From NCBI RefSeq assembly GCF_016405905.1, contig NZ_JAEFCB010000012.1:107199-171198 (forward strand): a stretch of 64,000 bases of DNA, written 5' to 3'. Position 1 is the first letter of the stretch. Every line of letters begins with the position of its first letter. Of this stretch, positions 8,853 through 16,533 are shown piece after piece. Below the pieces are notes generated by a model that was not told where the DNA came from, did no database searches, and saw only the letters and a program-made list of their open reading frames with translations. The DNA is from Variovorax sp. IB41. GTDB taxonomy: Bacteria; Pseudomonadota; Gammaproteobacteria; Burkholderiales; Burkholderiaceae_C. The translations under genes were made by a program, and so were the position numbers.

Positions 8853-9569
8853 TCAGCCCTTCTTGAGCGGAACCACGATGGCATCGCCGCTACCGCTTTG
8901 CACGCGGGCGCCGGTGACGAAGTAGGCATGCAGGTCGTGTGCGAAGCTGTTGAGCTTGGTCAGTACGAACTTGTTGCCGCGAACCAGCGCGTTGTAGCCG
9001 AGCACGGCGGGAATCGCCACTGCCAGGCCGAGCGCCGTCATGATCAGCGCCTCGCCGATCGGGCCCGCCACCTTGTCGATGGTGGCCTGGCCGGCCGAGC
9101 CGATGCTCATCAGTGCGTGGTAGATGCCCCACACCGTGCCGAACAGGCCGATGAAAGGTGCCGTGGAGCCCACCGATGCCAGGATGGCAAGGCCGGTTTG
9201 AAGGCGAGCGGTGAACGCGTCGATGCCGTTGCGCAGAGCGCGCGTGATCCAGTCGCTCACGTCGAGCGCATCGTGCAGGTGAGCCTTGGTGTTGCGGTGG
9301 TGTGCCGCCGCTTCGCGGCCTTCGAGCGCCAGCGCGCGGAAGGGGTTGCTGTCGTCCTTGCCGAGCTTGTTCAGCGCGGTGGCGAAGTCTTCGCTGTGCC
9401 AGAAGTCCTGCGAGTGCTTGGCGAGGCGCTTGTACTTGATGACGTCGAGCGCCTTGACGACGATCACGATCCACGATGCGAGCGACATGCCGATCAATAG
9501 CACCGCGACGGCCTTGGTGACGAAATCGCCCTGATTCCAGACGTTCATCAAGCCGAATTGGGAGTCCAT
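8853..9569 (-). CDS. exbB: MotA/TolQ/ExbB proton channel protein
   Basis: A 238-residue inner-membrane protein with three transmembrane helices, at about 12-34, 130-150 and 170-192, and a large cytoplasmic loop between the first two. The conserved stretch IGLFGTVWGIYHALMSI marks the channel family. It should form the pentameric channel around the ExbD dimer that drives TonB. It lies 14 bases after tonB and 5 bases before exbD in one operon. Confidence 0.95.
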   Translation of the reverse strand: MDSQFGLMNVWNQGDFVTKAVAVLLIGMSLASWIVIVVKALDVIKYKRLAKHSQDFWHSEDFATALNKLGKDDSNPFRALALEGREAAAHHRNTKAHLHDALDVSDWITRALRNGIDAFTARLQTGLAILASVGSTAPFIGLFGTVWGIYHALMSIGSAGQATIDKVAGPIGEALIMTALGLAVAIPAVLGYNALVRGNKFVLTKLNSFAHDLHAYFVTGARVQSGSGDAIVVPLKKG

Positions 9570-9583
9570 AAAGTGCCTTCTTG

Positions 9584-10303
9584 TTACTTGGGTTGATCAA
9601 AAATAATGGACGCCGGAAGCATGAAAAGCGTGTCTTCGTTGGCGTTTGGAAATTGCGAGACGGTGAGCGAAGACAGTGCGACTGCATCACGGGCCGCCTT
9701 GTCCAGCCGGTCGTAGCCGCTGGACTTCTGTATCTCGGTACGTTTCACGGTGCCGTTGCGGGTGAAATAGACCGCGATGACCACGGTGCCGTATTCGCCG
9801 AGCCGGTCGCTCAGGGCAGGCCGCCGAGGGGCTGGCTTGCGCAGCCACTGTGCTTGCGCGGCGGTGACTTCGACAACCTTGGGCGCAGCGGGCGGTGCAG
9901 GCGGCGGCGCCGGCGGCGCTGGGGGAGCGGGTTCGGGTGCCGGAGGCGCGGGCGGCGGCGGCGGTTCGGTAGTTCCGACCGGGGCCGCAGGCGCCGGCGT
10001 CGGCTTGGGCTCGCGAATGGCCTGCGGTCGCGGAGGAGGCGGCGCCTTGGTCACCTTGGGCGGTGGGGGCGGAGGCGGCGGCGGGTCCACCTTGGGTTTC
10101 GGTGGCTCGACGAACTGGCTCATGATTTCCACCGGAATCACCACTTCGGCGGCCCGCCGCAGCAGGCCGCTTTGCAACGCCCAGAGCGCAGCCGCGTGAA
10201 ACAGGATGACGCCGCTCGCAATGACGACATTGCGCGAGAGGCCAAAAACCGAGGGGGGAGGGGCAAAGCGGTCAGACACGATCAACCATTCGAGTGCGGA
10301 CAC
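9584..10303 (-). CDS. tonB: Energy transducer TonB
   Basis: A 239-residue protein linking the ExbB-ExbD motor to outer-membrane receptors. It has a cytoplasmic N-terminus, one membrane anchor at about 26-45, a long proline-rich periplasmic spacer at about 66-150 that includes nine consecutive prolines, and a C-terminal TonB domain at about 155-239 (YFTRNGTVKRTEIQKSSG). The spacer makes an artificially long antisense frame on the other strand. It heads tonB-exbB-exbD and serves the siderophore receptor encoded just upstream. Confidence 0.95.
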   Translation of the reverse strand: MSALEWLIVSDRFAPPPSVFGLSRNVVIASGVILFHAAALWALQSGLLRRAAEVVIPVEIMSQFVEPPKPKVDPPPPPPPPPKVTKAPPPPRPQAIREPKPTPAPAAPVGTTEPPPPPAPPAPEPAPPAPPAPPPAPPAAPKVVEVTAAQAQWLRKPAPRRPALSDRLGEYGTVVIAVYFTRNGTVKRTEIQKSSGYDRLDKAARDAVALSSLTVSQFPNANEDTLFMLPASIIFDQPK

Positions 10304-10342
10304 GGCAAAACGTGCCCCGATTGCAGCAAAACCGCTACGACG

Positions 10343-10417
10343 TTACTTGCGAAAAATCCACCAGACCGAGCCTGCAACCAAGATCAGGCTGCCGCCGAGT
10401 GCCGAGACGAGTTCCAT
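10343..10417 (-). CDS. Possible 24-residue membrane peptide between bfd and tonB
   Basis: A short frame beginning MELVSALGG ends with the hydrophobic run GSLILVAGSVWWIF and a basic RK tail, the look of a single-span small membrane protein. A GGAAAG sequence lies about eight bases before the ATG. It overlaps the 3' end of bfd and stops 40 bases before tonB. No homologue is recognised, and a chance frame cannot be excluded. Confidence 0.25.
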   Translation of the reverse strand: MELVSALGGSLILVAGSVWWIFRK

Positions 10418-10656
10418 GCCTTGCTTTCCGTGATGGAGCTGGCAAGCTGGATCGCCCTCGGACCCGATTCGCGGTTCAGCGCGGCGACCGGATGCGAAGC
10501 GCTGCACTGCGCGACGATATCGCGCGCACAACCTTCACATTGACCACACTGGGTGGCCACGCCAAGCTCGAATTGGACTTCGTCGAACGTCATGCCGGCT
10601 CGCACATGACGTGCGATTTCACGGTCGGAGACTCGGCGGCAGACGCAAACGATCAT
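10384..10656 (-). CDS. bfd: Bacterioferritin-associated ferredoxin-like (2Fe-2S) protein
   Basis: A 90-residue protein starting MIVCVCRRVSD and carrying the four-cysteine BFD-type [2Fe-2S] pattern: CVC near residues 4-6 and CGQCEGC near 37-43. Bfd donates electrons to bacterioferritin to release stored iron. The frame extends further upstream but family proteins begin at MIVCVC, and a TTGCAA/TATAAT promoter lies 40 bases before this start. The C-terminal 35 residues are longer than in E. coli Bfd (64 residues). A bacterioferritin gene lies 8 kb away in the same island. Confidence 0.9.
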   Translation of the reverse strand: MIVCVCRRVSDREIARHVRAGMTFDEVQFELGVATQCGQCEGCARDIVAQCSASHPVAALNRESGPRAIQLASSITESKAWNSSRHSAAA

Positions 10657-10695
10657 GGCGGTGAAAGCGGCAGTTGGCTGGCTGTTGGTTGCCCG

Positions 10696-10725
10696 ATTAT
10701 AAATAAGAATCCATCGCATTTGCAA
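10696..10725 (-). promoter_or_regulatory. bfd promoter with overlapping weak Fur-like site
   Basis: On the minus strand TTGCAA (10725-10720) and TATAAT (10701-10696) are 18 bases apart. The 10704-10722 stretch between them matches about half of the Fur consensus. This would make bfd iron-repressed, as in other bacteria, but the Fur match is weak. Confidence 0.45.
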
Positions 10726-10771
10726 TAACTATGGTGTTACCGGACTTTTGCGACGGTTCCTTGGCAACTCG

Positions 10772-11452
10772 CTACACCTCCGCCCAGAGCCGCAAAAGAT
10801 TGTGATAGTGGCCCGTGAGCGCGACCGTCTCTTCGCACTCCCCGAGCCGGCCGCGCAATTTCTGGATGCTCTGGTCCAGCTCGAACAGCATGCTGCGTTG
10901 CTGATCGTTGCGCACCATGCTCTGGAGCCAGAAGAACGAGCAAACACGCGCCCCGCGAGTCACCGGATGAACGCGATGCAGGCTGCTCGCCGGATAAAGA
11001 ATGAGATCGCCAGCCGGCAGCTTGACCTCGTGCGATCCGTAGGTGTCGATCACCTCGAGTTCTCCCCCGTAGTAGTCCTCCGGATCGCACAGGAACAGCG
11101 TGCACGACAGGTCCGTGCGCAATTGCTGACCGCTTCCGGGCAGCGCACGAACCGCGCCGTCGACGTGAACCCCATAGTGCTCGCCGCCTTCATAGCGGTT
11201 GAAGAGCGGCGGAACGAACCGCGAGGGCAGCGCTGCCGAAAAGAAAAGCGAGTGACGCGCCAGCGCGGCCAGCACCGTGCTGGCGAGTTCGCGGCCGATG
11301 GGCGACGACTCCGGCAGTTGCTGGTTGCGCTTGACCTGCGCGCCCTGTTCGCCAACGGTCTCGCGGCCGTCGATCCAGCTGGTGGCATCCAGCGCCGCGC
11401 GCATTTCGCGCACTTGGGTCGAGCTCAGGACCTCGGGCACATGCAGCATCAT
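10772..11452 (-). CDS. piuC: PiuC/YbiX-type Fe(II)/2-oxoglutarate-dependent hydroxylase
   Basis: A 226-residue PKHD-type dioxygenase. The iron-binding triad is visible as HVD near residues 96-98 (YGVHVDGAVR) with the distal His in SSLHRVHP near 160, followed by the Arg that binds 2-oxoglutarate. This family is nearly always encoded beside a catecholate siderophore receptor (Fiu/PiuA), as here, where it lies 87 bases downstream of the receptor. Its substrate is unknown. A second methionine follows the first immediately, so the start may be 11449. Confidence 0.92.
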   Translation of the reverse strand: MMLHVPEVLSSTQVREMRAALDATSWIDGRETVGEQGAQVKRNQQLPESSPIGRELASTVLAALARHSLFFSAALPSRFVPPLFNRYEGGEHYGVHVDGAVRALPGSGQQLRTDLSCTLFLCDPEDYYGGELEVIDTYGSHEVKLPAGDLILYPASSLHRVHPVTRGARVCSFFWLQSMVRNDQQRSMLFELDQSIQKLRGRLGECEETVALTGHYHNLLRLWAEV

Positions 11453-11473
11453 TTTTCAGGCACTCCGCAATGA

Positions 11474-11499
11474 GAAAAGCCCCGGCGCAGGCCGGGGCT
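11474..11499 (-). terminator. Terminator of the TonB-dependent receptor gene
   Basis: A nine-pair stem (AGCCCCGGC and GCCGGGGCT, loop of four) is followed on the minus strand by TTTTC. It lies between the receptor and piuC, so piuC is reached by readthrough or has its own promoter. Confidence 0.7.
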
Positions 11500-11539
11500 C
11501 GAGTTTCGCACCGTGCCGGGCGAACCCGGCAGGCAAGGA

Positions 11540-13918
11540 TCAGAACGCGAAGTTCGCGGTGATCTTCGCCGAGCGGGGCGTACCCGGCGTGTAGCGGTAG
11601 CCGCTCTTGTTGATGGCGGCCGCGTACTGCTTGTCGAACAGGTTGGAGACGTTCAGCTGGATGTCGATGTTCTTGTTGATGCGGTAGGACGCCATCGCGT
11701 CGAACACCCAGTAGGAGTCGATGTACAGCGGCGTGCCCACGGCGCCGTCGGTGCCGCGGTGCAGCTTGCCGTTGTAGCGCGCGCCGCCGCCGATGGTCAG
11801 GCCGAGCGGGAACTGGTAGGTGGTCCAGGCCGTGAAGGCGTTCTTGGGGGTGTAGACCAGCACGTTGGTGCCGTCGGCGGTCACGTTGGGGCCGCTCTGG
11901 ACCTTGGTGTCCATCGTCGTGAAGCCGGCCGTCACGCCCCAGCGCTCGGTGATGCTGCCCGCCACGCCCAATTCGATGCCCTGGACACGCTTCTTGCCGC
12001 TCTGGTAGTAAGCAGCGGTGTTGGTCGGGTCCTGCACGACTTCGTTGCTCACGTCCGTGCGATAGATCGCGCCGGTCAGCGACAGCTTGTCGTTCATCAC
12101 GTCCCACTTCGTGCCGACTTCGAAGGTCTTGGCCTTCTGCGGCAGGAAGTCGGTGCGCGCGGCGCTGTTGCCCGAACCGGCGGCCGACAGCGAGAAGTTC
12201 GCGCCGCCCGGCGGCTGCGCCGAGGTGCCGTAGGCCGCGTAGATGCTGCCGTTCTTCGCGGGCTTGTAGACCACGCCGAGCTTGCCGGTGAACAGGTTGT
12301 CGGAGAGCTTGAGCGACGAGGGCACCAGCGTGCCGAGCGTCAGGCCCGGATTGGTCGTCGCGGTCGACAGCGTTGCGCCCTGGAACGACGTGCTGTAGTG
12401 GTCGAAGCGCAGGCCGCCGGTGATCTGCCATTGCTCGTTGAGCTTGACCGTGTCGAAGGCATAGAGGCCGACGGTGTTGGTCACGCCCTTGCTGTCGGCG
12501 CCGCTCTCGATGCGGCTGTAGCCGTTGACATAGGGATTGGGCGCATACAGGTTCGCGGCCGGCCAGGCGCCGTTCTGCACGACCCTGCCGTTGAATGTCG
12601 CGCCGGGGGCGAAGTAGCCCAGGTTGGTCTGTTCTTCGCGGATCAATTCAACGCCCGCGCTCAGCGAGTGGCTTACGCTGCCGGTGTCGAACTTGGCGGT
12701 CACGTTCGTCTGGTTGACGAAGATCGTGTTTTCCTGGTTCTTGTTGGTCGGCGAGTTGCGTGTGACCGACCAGGTGGATGGCAGGCCGGGAACCGGCGTA
12801 TCGAGAAACGCCGTGCCGGTCGCCGGACGCGCACCGGTGGCCGTGAGGCCGCCGAGCATGAACGACGTCAGCATGTAGTCCTGCTTCGTCTTGGCGTAGC
12901 GTGTGGTGTTGCGCAGCGTGACGTCGGGCGTGAAGTCGTGCTCGACGCGCGCGGTGAACATGTCCGCCGTCACCTTGTTGAAGTCGTAGGCCGTGCCGTA
13001 GAAGTTCTTCGGATCGACCGGTGCGGCGTAGTTCAGGAAGCTGCGGCGGCGTGCGCCGAGTGCCGTCGGATCGGGGTTCGAGTAGCTGGGCAGGCCGATG
13101 GTCGGCACGCCGCCGTCGGGGACGTTGTCCTGGTCGACGTGCAGGTAGTCGAAGTAGAAGCGGGTGGGCGAATTCAGGCCGAGCGCGATCGACGGTGCGA
13201 TGGCTGTGTGCTTGTTCTTGACGAAGTCGCGGCCCACAACGCCCGCGTCTTCCACCACGGCGTTCAGGCGGAATGCGGCGCCGATGCCGTCGGCACCGCT
13301 GAGCGACTTGTTCCAGTCGATGCTGCCGCGTTTGTAGTCGGCGCTGCCGAACCCGATCGAGCCGACGAAGCTGTCGTCCAGCTTCGGCTTCTTGGTGACC
13401 AGGTTGATGTAGCCGGTGGGCGAGGTGCGACCGACGTCGGTGCCCGACGGGCCCTTCACCACTTCGACCTGCTCGATGTTGAACACGTCGCGCGAGATCG
13501 AGCCGAGGTCGCGAATGCCGTCCACGAAGATGCTGCTGGAGCTGTCGAAACCGCGCATGAAGACGGCGTCGCCGGTGTTCGTGTTGCCGTTCTCGCCGAG
13601 GAAGAAGGTGCCCACGCCGGGCGTGTTGCGCAGCGCTTCTGTCAACGTCGTCGCGCCCTGTTCGCGGATGACCTGTTCTTTGATCACCTGGACGGTCTGC
13701 GGCGTGTTGAGCAGCGGCGCGGTGAACTTGGGGTTGGCCGAGGTGTCGGCTTTGTAGTCGGCTGCGGGGGTGTCCTGCACGCGAATTTCGGGCAGCGAGC
13801 CGCCGGCTTGGGCGAACGCGGCCGGGGCCGCAAAGGCCATCAGCGTCGCGGCGGCAGCGCCAGAGAGGTGTGGAACGGCGCGCGCGACGGCGTGTTTGCG
13901 GCTCTTGATGTAGGCCAT
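11540..13918 (-). CDS. TonB-dependent catecholate siderophore receptor (Fiu-like)
   Basis: A 792-residue outer-membrane receptor. A signal peptide of about 37 residues ends AAFA/QAGG. The plug domain (about 55-170) has the RGFDSSSSIFVDGIRD and IEQVEVVKGPSG motifs, and the 22-strand barrel ends in the C-terminal phenylalanine (ITANFAF) needed for assembly. The pattern and the neighbouring piuC match Fiu/PiuA receptors for iron-loaded catecholates. The start at 13918 gives a normal signal peptide; the frame runs 20 codons further upstream without family-like sequence. A Fur box and an unusual inverted repeat lie upstream. No N-terminal signalling extension is present, so no FecI-type regulation is expected. 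Confidence 0.95.
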   Translation of the reverse strand: MAYIKSRKHAVARAVPHLSGAAAATLMAFAAPAAFAQAGGSLPEIRVQDTPAADYKADTSANPKFTAPLLNTPQTVQVIKEQVIREQGATTLTEALRNTPGVGTFFLGENGNTNTGDAVFMRGFDSSSSIFVDGIRDLGSISRDVFNIEQVEVVKGPSGTDVGRTSPTGYINLVTKKPKLDDSFVGSIGFGSADYKRGSIDWNKSLSGADGIGAAFRLNAVVEDAGVVGRDFVKNKHTAIAPSIALGLNSPTRFYFDYLHVDQDNVPDGGVPTIGLPSYSNPDPTALGARRRSFLNYAAPVDPKNFYGTAYDFNKVTADMFTARVEHDFTPDVTLRNTTRYAKTKQDYMLTSFMLGGLTATGARPATGTAFLDTPVPGLPSTWSVTRNSPTNKNQENTIFVNQTNVTAKFDTGSVSHSLSAGVELIREEQTNLGYFAPGATFNGRVVQNGAWPAANLYAPNPYVNGYSRIESGADSKGVTNTVGLYAFDTVKLNEQWQITGGLRFDHYSTSFQGATLSTATTNPGLTLGTLVPSSLKLSDNLFTGKLGVVYKPAKNGSIYAAYGTSAQPPGGANFSLSAAGSGNSAARTDFLPQKAKTFEVGTKWDVMNDKLSLTGAIYRTDVSNEVVQDPTNTAAYYQSGKKRVQGIELGVAGSITERWGVTAGFTTMDTKVQSGPNVTADGTNVLVYTPKNAFTAWTTYQFPLGLTIGGGARYNGKLHRGTDGAVGTPLYIDSYWVFDAMASYRINKNIDIQLNVSNLFDKQYAAAINKSGYRYTPGTPRSAKITANFAF

Positions 13919-14020
13919 GAAGTTATCTCCGAGAGAGGCGGCGAGCGGAAGGACTCGACTGGCGATGTCCGCACGCACGCTTTCAGCAGAGAAAACTGGG
14001 GGGACTGGCTGGGTGAGTCA

Positions 14021-14040
14021 ATTTGCAAAGGATTGCAAAT
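14021..14040. repeat. Perfect 8-bp inverted repeat upstream of the receptor
   Basis: ATTTGCAA and TTGCAAAT are separated by AGGA. The element lies 103-122 bases before the receptor start and five bases from the Fur box. It could be an operator for a second regulator or a hairpin in the 5' leader. Confidence 0.7.
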
Positions 14041-14044
14041 TGAC

Positions 14045-14063
14045 GCAGATGATAATGTTTCTC
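14045..14063 (-). promoter_or_regulatory. Fur box of the siderophore receptor gene
   Basis: Thirteen of 19 positions match the Fur consensus by eye, with ATGATAAT as the best conserved part. It lies about 130 bases before the receptor start within an AT-rich gap of 240 bases. Confidence 0.65.
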
Positions 14064-14158
14064 AATACCTTTGACCTCACCAAAATGCTGGCTAAGCCGA
14101 AAGTACCTTTGCTTTGTTGCCGGAGCGCAACTGTCGACAACGCTGGCGGCGGCCGAGG

Positions 14159-15517
14159 TCAGTAGACGTCGCGGCGATAGCGGCCGGTTGCCGACAGCTC
14201 GCGCCAGGAAGCATCGCCGACGATCTGCCTCAAAGCGGCGTCCACGCCCGACGCCATGCCCTGCAGGCTCCCGCACACGTAGATGGCCGCGCTGTTTTCG
14301 AGCCAGGCGCGCAGCGGATCGGCCGATTGCAGCAGCCGATGCTGCACATAAACACGCTCGGATTGGTCACGCGAGAAGACCATGTCGAGCCGTTGCAGCA
14401 CGCCGTTGGCCTGCCAGCCTTCGATCTCCTCGCGGCACAGGAAATCGTGGGCCGTCTGCCGCTCGCCGAACACCAGCCAGTTGTCATTCCGACCCGCCGC
14501 CGCGCGAGCGCGCAGATGGGCGCGCAGGCCCGCCAGCCCGGTGCCGTTGCCGATGAGGATCAGCGGCCGGCTCTCGTTGCCGTCGAGGCGGAAGGTGCGA
14601 TGCGGCCGCAGGCGGAGGGCGACGGTGTCGCCGACCGTGAGCGTCGAGGTGAGCAGCCCCGACGCCGTGCCGAGCGTGCCATCAGGATGCTGCTCCTGTC
14701 GCACCAGCAACTGCAATTCGCCGTCGGTAGGCAGCGAAGCGATCGAGTAGTCGCGCGGCCGCGCCGGATCGCTTGCAACGGCGATCTGCACCAGATCGCC
14801 GGAGGCCCAGTGAGGCATTGCGCCTGATTGCGGCACCAGGCCGAGTTGGAAGACCGGAGCGCCTGCGCTGCCGGCGTTGAGCAGCTCACGCCTCGCGAGC
14901 CGCCATGGCGCGAATGCGCCAGCCGGATCTTCGTGGCCGACATCCGCGTCGCCCCACCGGGCCTGCCAGGCGGCCAGCGCAGCCGGATCGCTGTTGTCGA
15001 CCTCGATGCATTCGAAGTCTCGCCTGGCGCCCGCCGCATGCAGCCACGCATCGAGCGCGCGGCCGAAGCCGCAAAAGTTCTTGTACTGCCGGTCGCCCAA
15101 TGCCAGCACGCCATAGCGCAGCGAAGACAGGGTGACGGGCGAACCCATCACGCGCTCGGCGAACACGCTGGCACCGTCGGGTGCATCGCCCTCGCCGTAC
15201 GTGCTCGCCACGAAGAGCGCGCGGCCTGCGGAACCCAGCGTGGCGGCGTCCAGGGCGTTGAGTTCCATCACGCGCACCGACTCACCTGCCGCGCGCAGTT
15301 GCCGCGCCGTCTGCCAGGCGATCGTCTCTGCCTGGCCGGTCTGGCTGGCGAAGAGGATGAGCGTGGGAGCTGCATCGCCGTCGGCTGAAAGCGCCGCCGC
15401 TTCTCGGGCAGCCGCGGTGCGCAGCCGTCGCTGTCGCGCATAGACGGCAAGGCACAGCGCCGTGTAGGCGGCTGCCGTGGCGCCCGCGCCCAGGGCGCGC
15501 AGCATCGCCTCGCTCAT
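14159..15517 (-). CDS. Membrane-tethered flavodoxin/FAD reductase (sulfite reductase alpha-like)
   Basis: A 452-residue diflavin reductase. One N-terminal membrane helix spans about 8-26, followed by a flavodoxin-like FMN domain (about 52-190, FASQTGQAETIAWQTARQL) and a ferredoxin-NADP reductase-like FAD/NADPH part (RDYSIAS motif near 285, GNGTGLAGLRAHLRARA near 345, terminal RRDVY). It should pass electrons from NADPH through FAD and FMN at the inner membrane. The start overlaps the apbE stop as ATGA. It is the last gene of the PepSY-DUF2271-DUF4198-ApbE series, which suggests it feeds that periplasmic redox chain. It lacks the connecting features of true CysJ and no sulfite reductase hemoprotein gene is nearby. 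Confidence 0.88.
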   Translation of the reverse strand: MSEAMLRALGAGATAAAYTALCLAVYARQRRLRTAAAREAAALSADGDAAPTLILFASQTGQAETIAWQTARQLRAAGESVRVMELNALDAATLGSAGRALFVASTYGEGDAPDGASVFAERVMGSPVTLSSLRYGVLALGDRQYKNFCGFGRALDAWLHAAGARRDFECIEVDNSDPAALAAWQARWGDADVGHEDPAGAFAPWRLARRELLNAGSAGAPVFQLGLVPQSGAMPHWASGDLVQIAVASDPARPRDYSIASLPTDGELQLLVRQEQHPDGTLGTASGLLTSTLTVGDTVALRLRPHRTFRLDGNESRPLILIGNGTGLAGLRAHLRARAAAGRNDNWLVFGERQTAHDFLCREEIEGWQANGVLQRLDMVFSRDQSERVYVQHRLLQSADPLRAWLENSAAIYVCGSLQGMASGVDAALRQIVGDASWRELSATGRYRRDVY

Positions 15518-16518
15518 GCGCCGGCCTGCGCGAGCCAGGCGCGCGTGGCGCGCAGCTGTGGCGACGCGTCGCCGTGGCTGACGAACAGGGCCGCGACGTC
15601 GTGCCGCTCCGCGAAGGCCAGGCCCTCGTCCGGACCCAGCACGGTCAGCACTGTGGCCAGCGCATCGGCCTGCATGCACTGCGCATGCAGCACCGTGACG
15701 CTCGCCAGCGCGTGCGCGACCGGCTCGCCGGTGCGCGGGTCGATGGTGTGCGACCAGCGGCGCCCCTCATGCGCGCGGCGATGCCAGCGGTCGCCCGAGG
15801 TGGCGATGGCCATGTCGGCCAATGCAACACGCTGCATGGCCGCCGATTCGCCGTCGACAAGCACCTGCCACGGCTGGCCGTCAGGACGGCGCCCGATGCC
15901 CCGCAATTCCCCGCCGATTTCGAACAGCAGCTCGGTAAGGCCCAACTCACGCAGTGCCTCGACGCCGTGGTCGACAGCGAAGCCCTTGGCGATACCCGAG
16001 AGATCGAGCGTGACGCCGCCCGGTTGCAGCAGGGCGGCGTTTGCTTCATCGAACGCCAGTTGCTGCCAGCCGGCGAGCGCACGCGCCGCGGCGAGTGTTT
16101 CGGGCGAGGGCAGGCCGCTCTCGGCTGCGTCAGGCCCGAATCCCCAGCAGGCGACCAGCGGACCCACGGTCGGATCGATCGCGCCTGCGCTGGCGCGCGC
16201 CCAGTGAAAGGCGCAGGCCATCACTTCGGCGAATTCCTTGGGCAACACATGACGCGAGCCCGCGGGCGCGCGGTTGAACCGGCTGATGTCCGACGCCGGC
16301 TCCCAATGGCTCATCTGCGCGATCACGCGCGCAAGCGCCGCTTCGACCGTCTCTCGCACCTTTTCCAGCGCAAGCATCCGAGGGTTGTCCAAGCGCAGCG
16401 ACCAGGTCGTGCCCATCGTCTGACCGCCCAGTTGCTGCAGGGTGGCGGGGTCCGCGCGGCGCGGGACGGCCGCGTTGGCGTAGCCGCCCGCGCGCCAGGT
16501 GCTGAAGGAAATTCCCAA
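15514..16518 (-). CDS. apbE: FAD:protein FMN transferase
   Basis: A 334-residue flavin transferase that attaches FMN from FAD to a threonine or serine of target proteins. Family blocks are all present: TMGTTWSLRL near 35-44, the GGELRGIG strand, ATSGDRWHRRAHEG, HTIDPRTGEPV and QADALATVLTVLG, the last giving the magnesium-binding aspartate. Unlike the usual periplasmic lipoprotein ApbE, the N-terminus (MGISFSTWRAGGYANA) shows no signal peptide or lipobox. The gene overlaps the flavoprotein gene by four bases and lies 15 bases after the DUF4198 gene. The nearby DUF2271 protein is its likely substrate. Confidence 0.92.
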   Translation of the reverse strand: MGISFSTWRAGGYANAAVPRRADPATLQQLGGQTMGTTWSLRLDNPRMLALEKVRETVEAALARVIAQMSHWEPASDISRFNRAPAGSRHVLPKEFAEVMACAFHWARASAGAIDPTVGPLVACWGFGPDAAESGLPSPETLAAARALAGWQQLAFDEANAALLQPGGVTLDLSGIAKGFAVDHGVEALRELGLTELLFEIGGELRGIGRRPDGQPWQVLVDGESAAMQRVALADMAIATSGDRWHRRAHEGRRWSHTIDPRTGEPVAHALASVTVLHAQCMQADALATVLTVLGPDEGLAFAERHDVAALFVSHGDASPQLRATRAWLAQAGA

Positions 16519-16533
16519 GGGAGCGCGCGCTTG

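Noticed and set aside
11513..14074. An 853-residue open frame antisense to the siderophore receptor
   Set aside because: Arg/Val/Gly-rich with no domain; the receptor on the minus strand has a signal peptide, plug, barrel and terminal Phe.
14159..15679. True sulfite reductase alpha subunit (CysJ)
   Set aside because: The domain order is similar, but there is an N-terminal membrane helix, no linked CysI, and an apbE/DUF2271 context, so a separate redox role is more likely.
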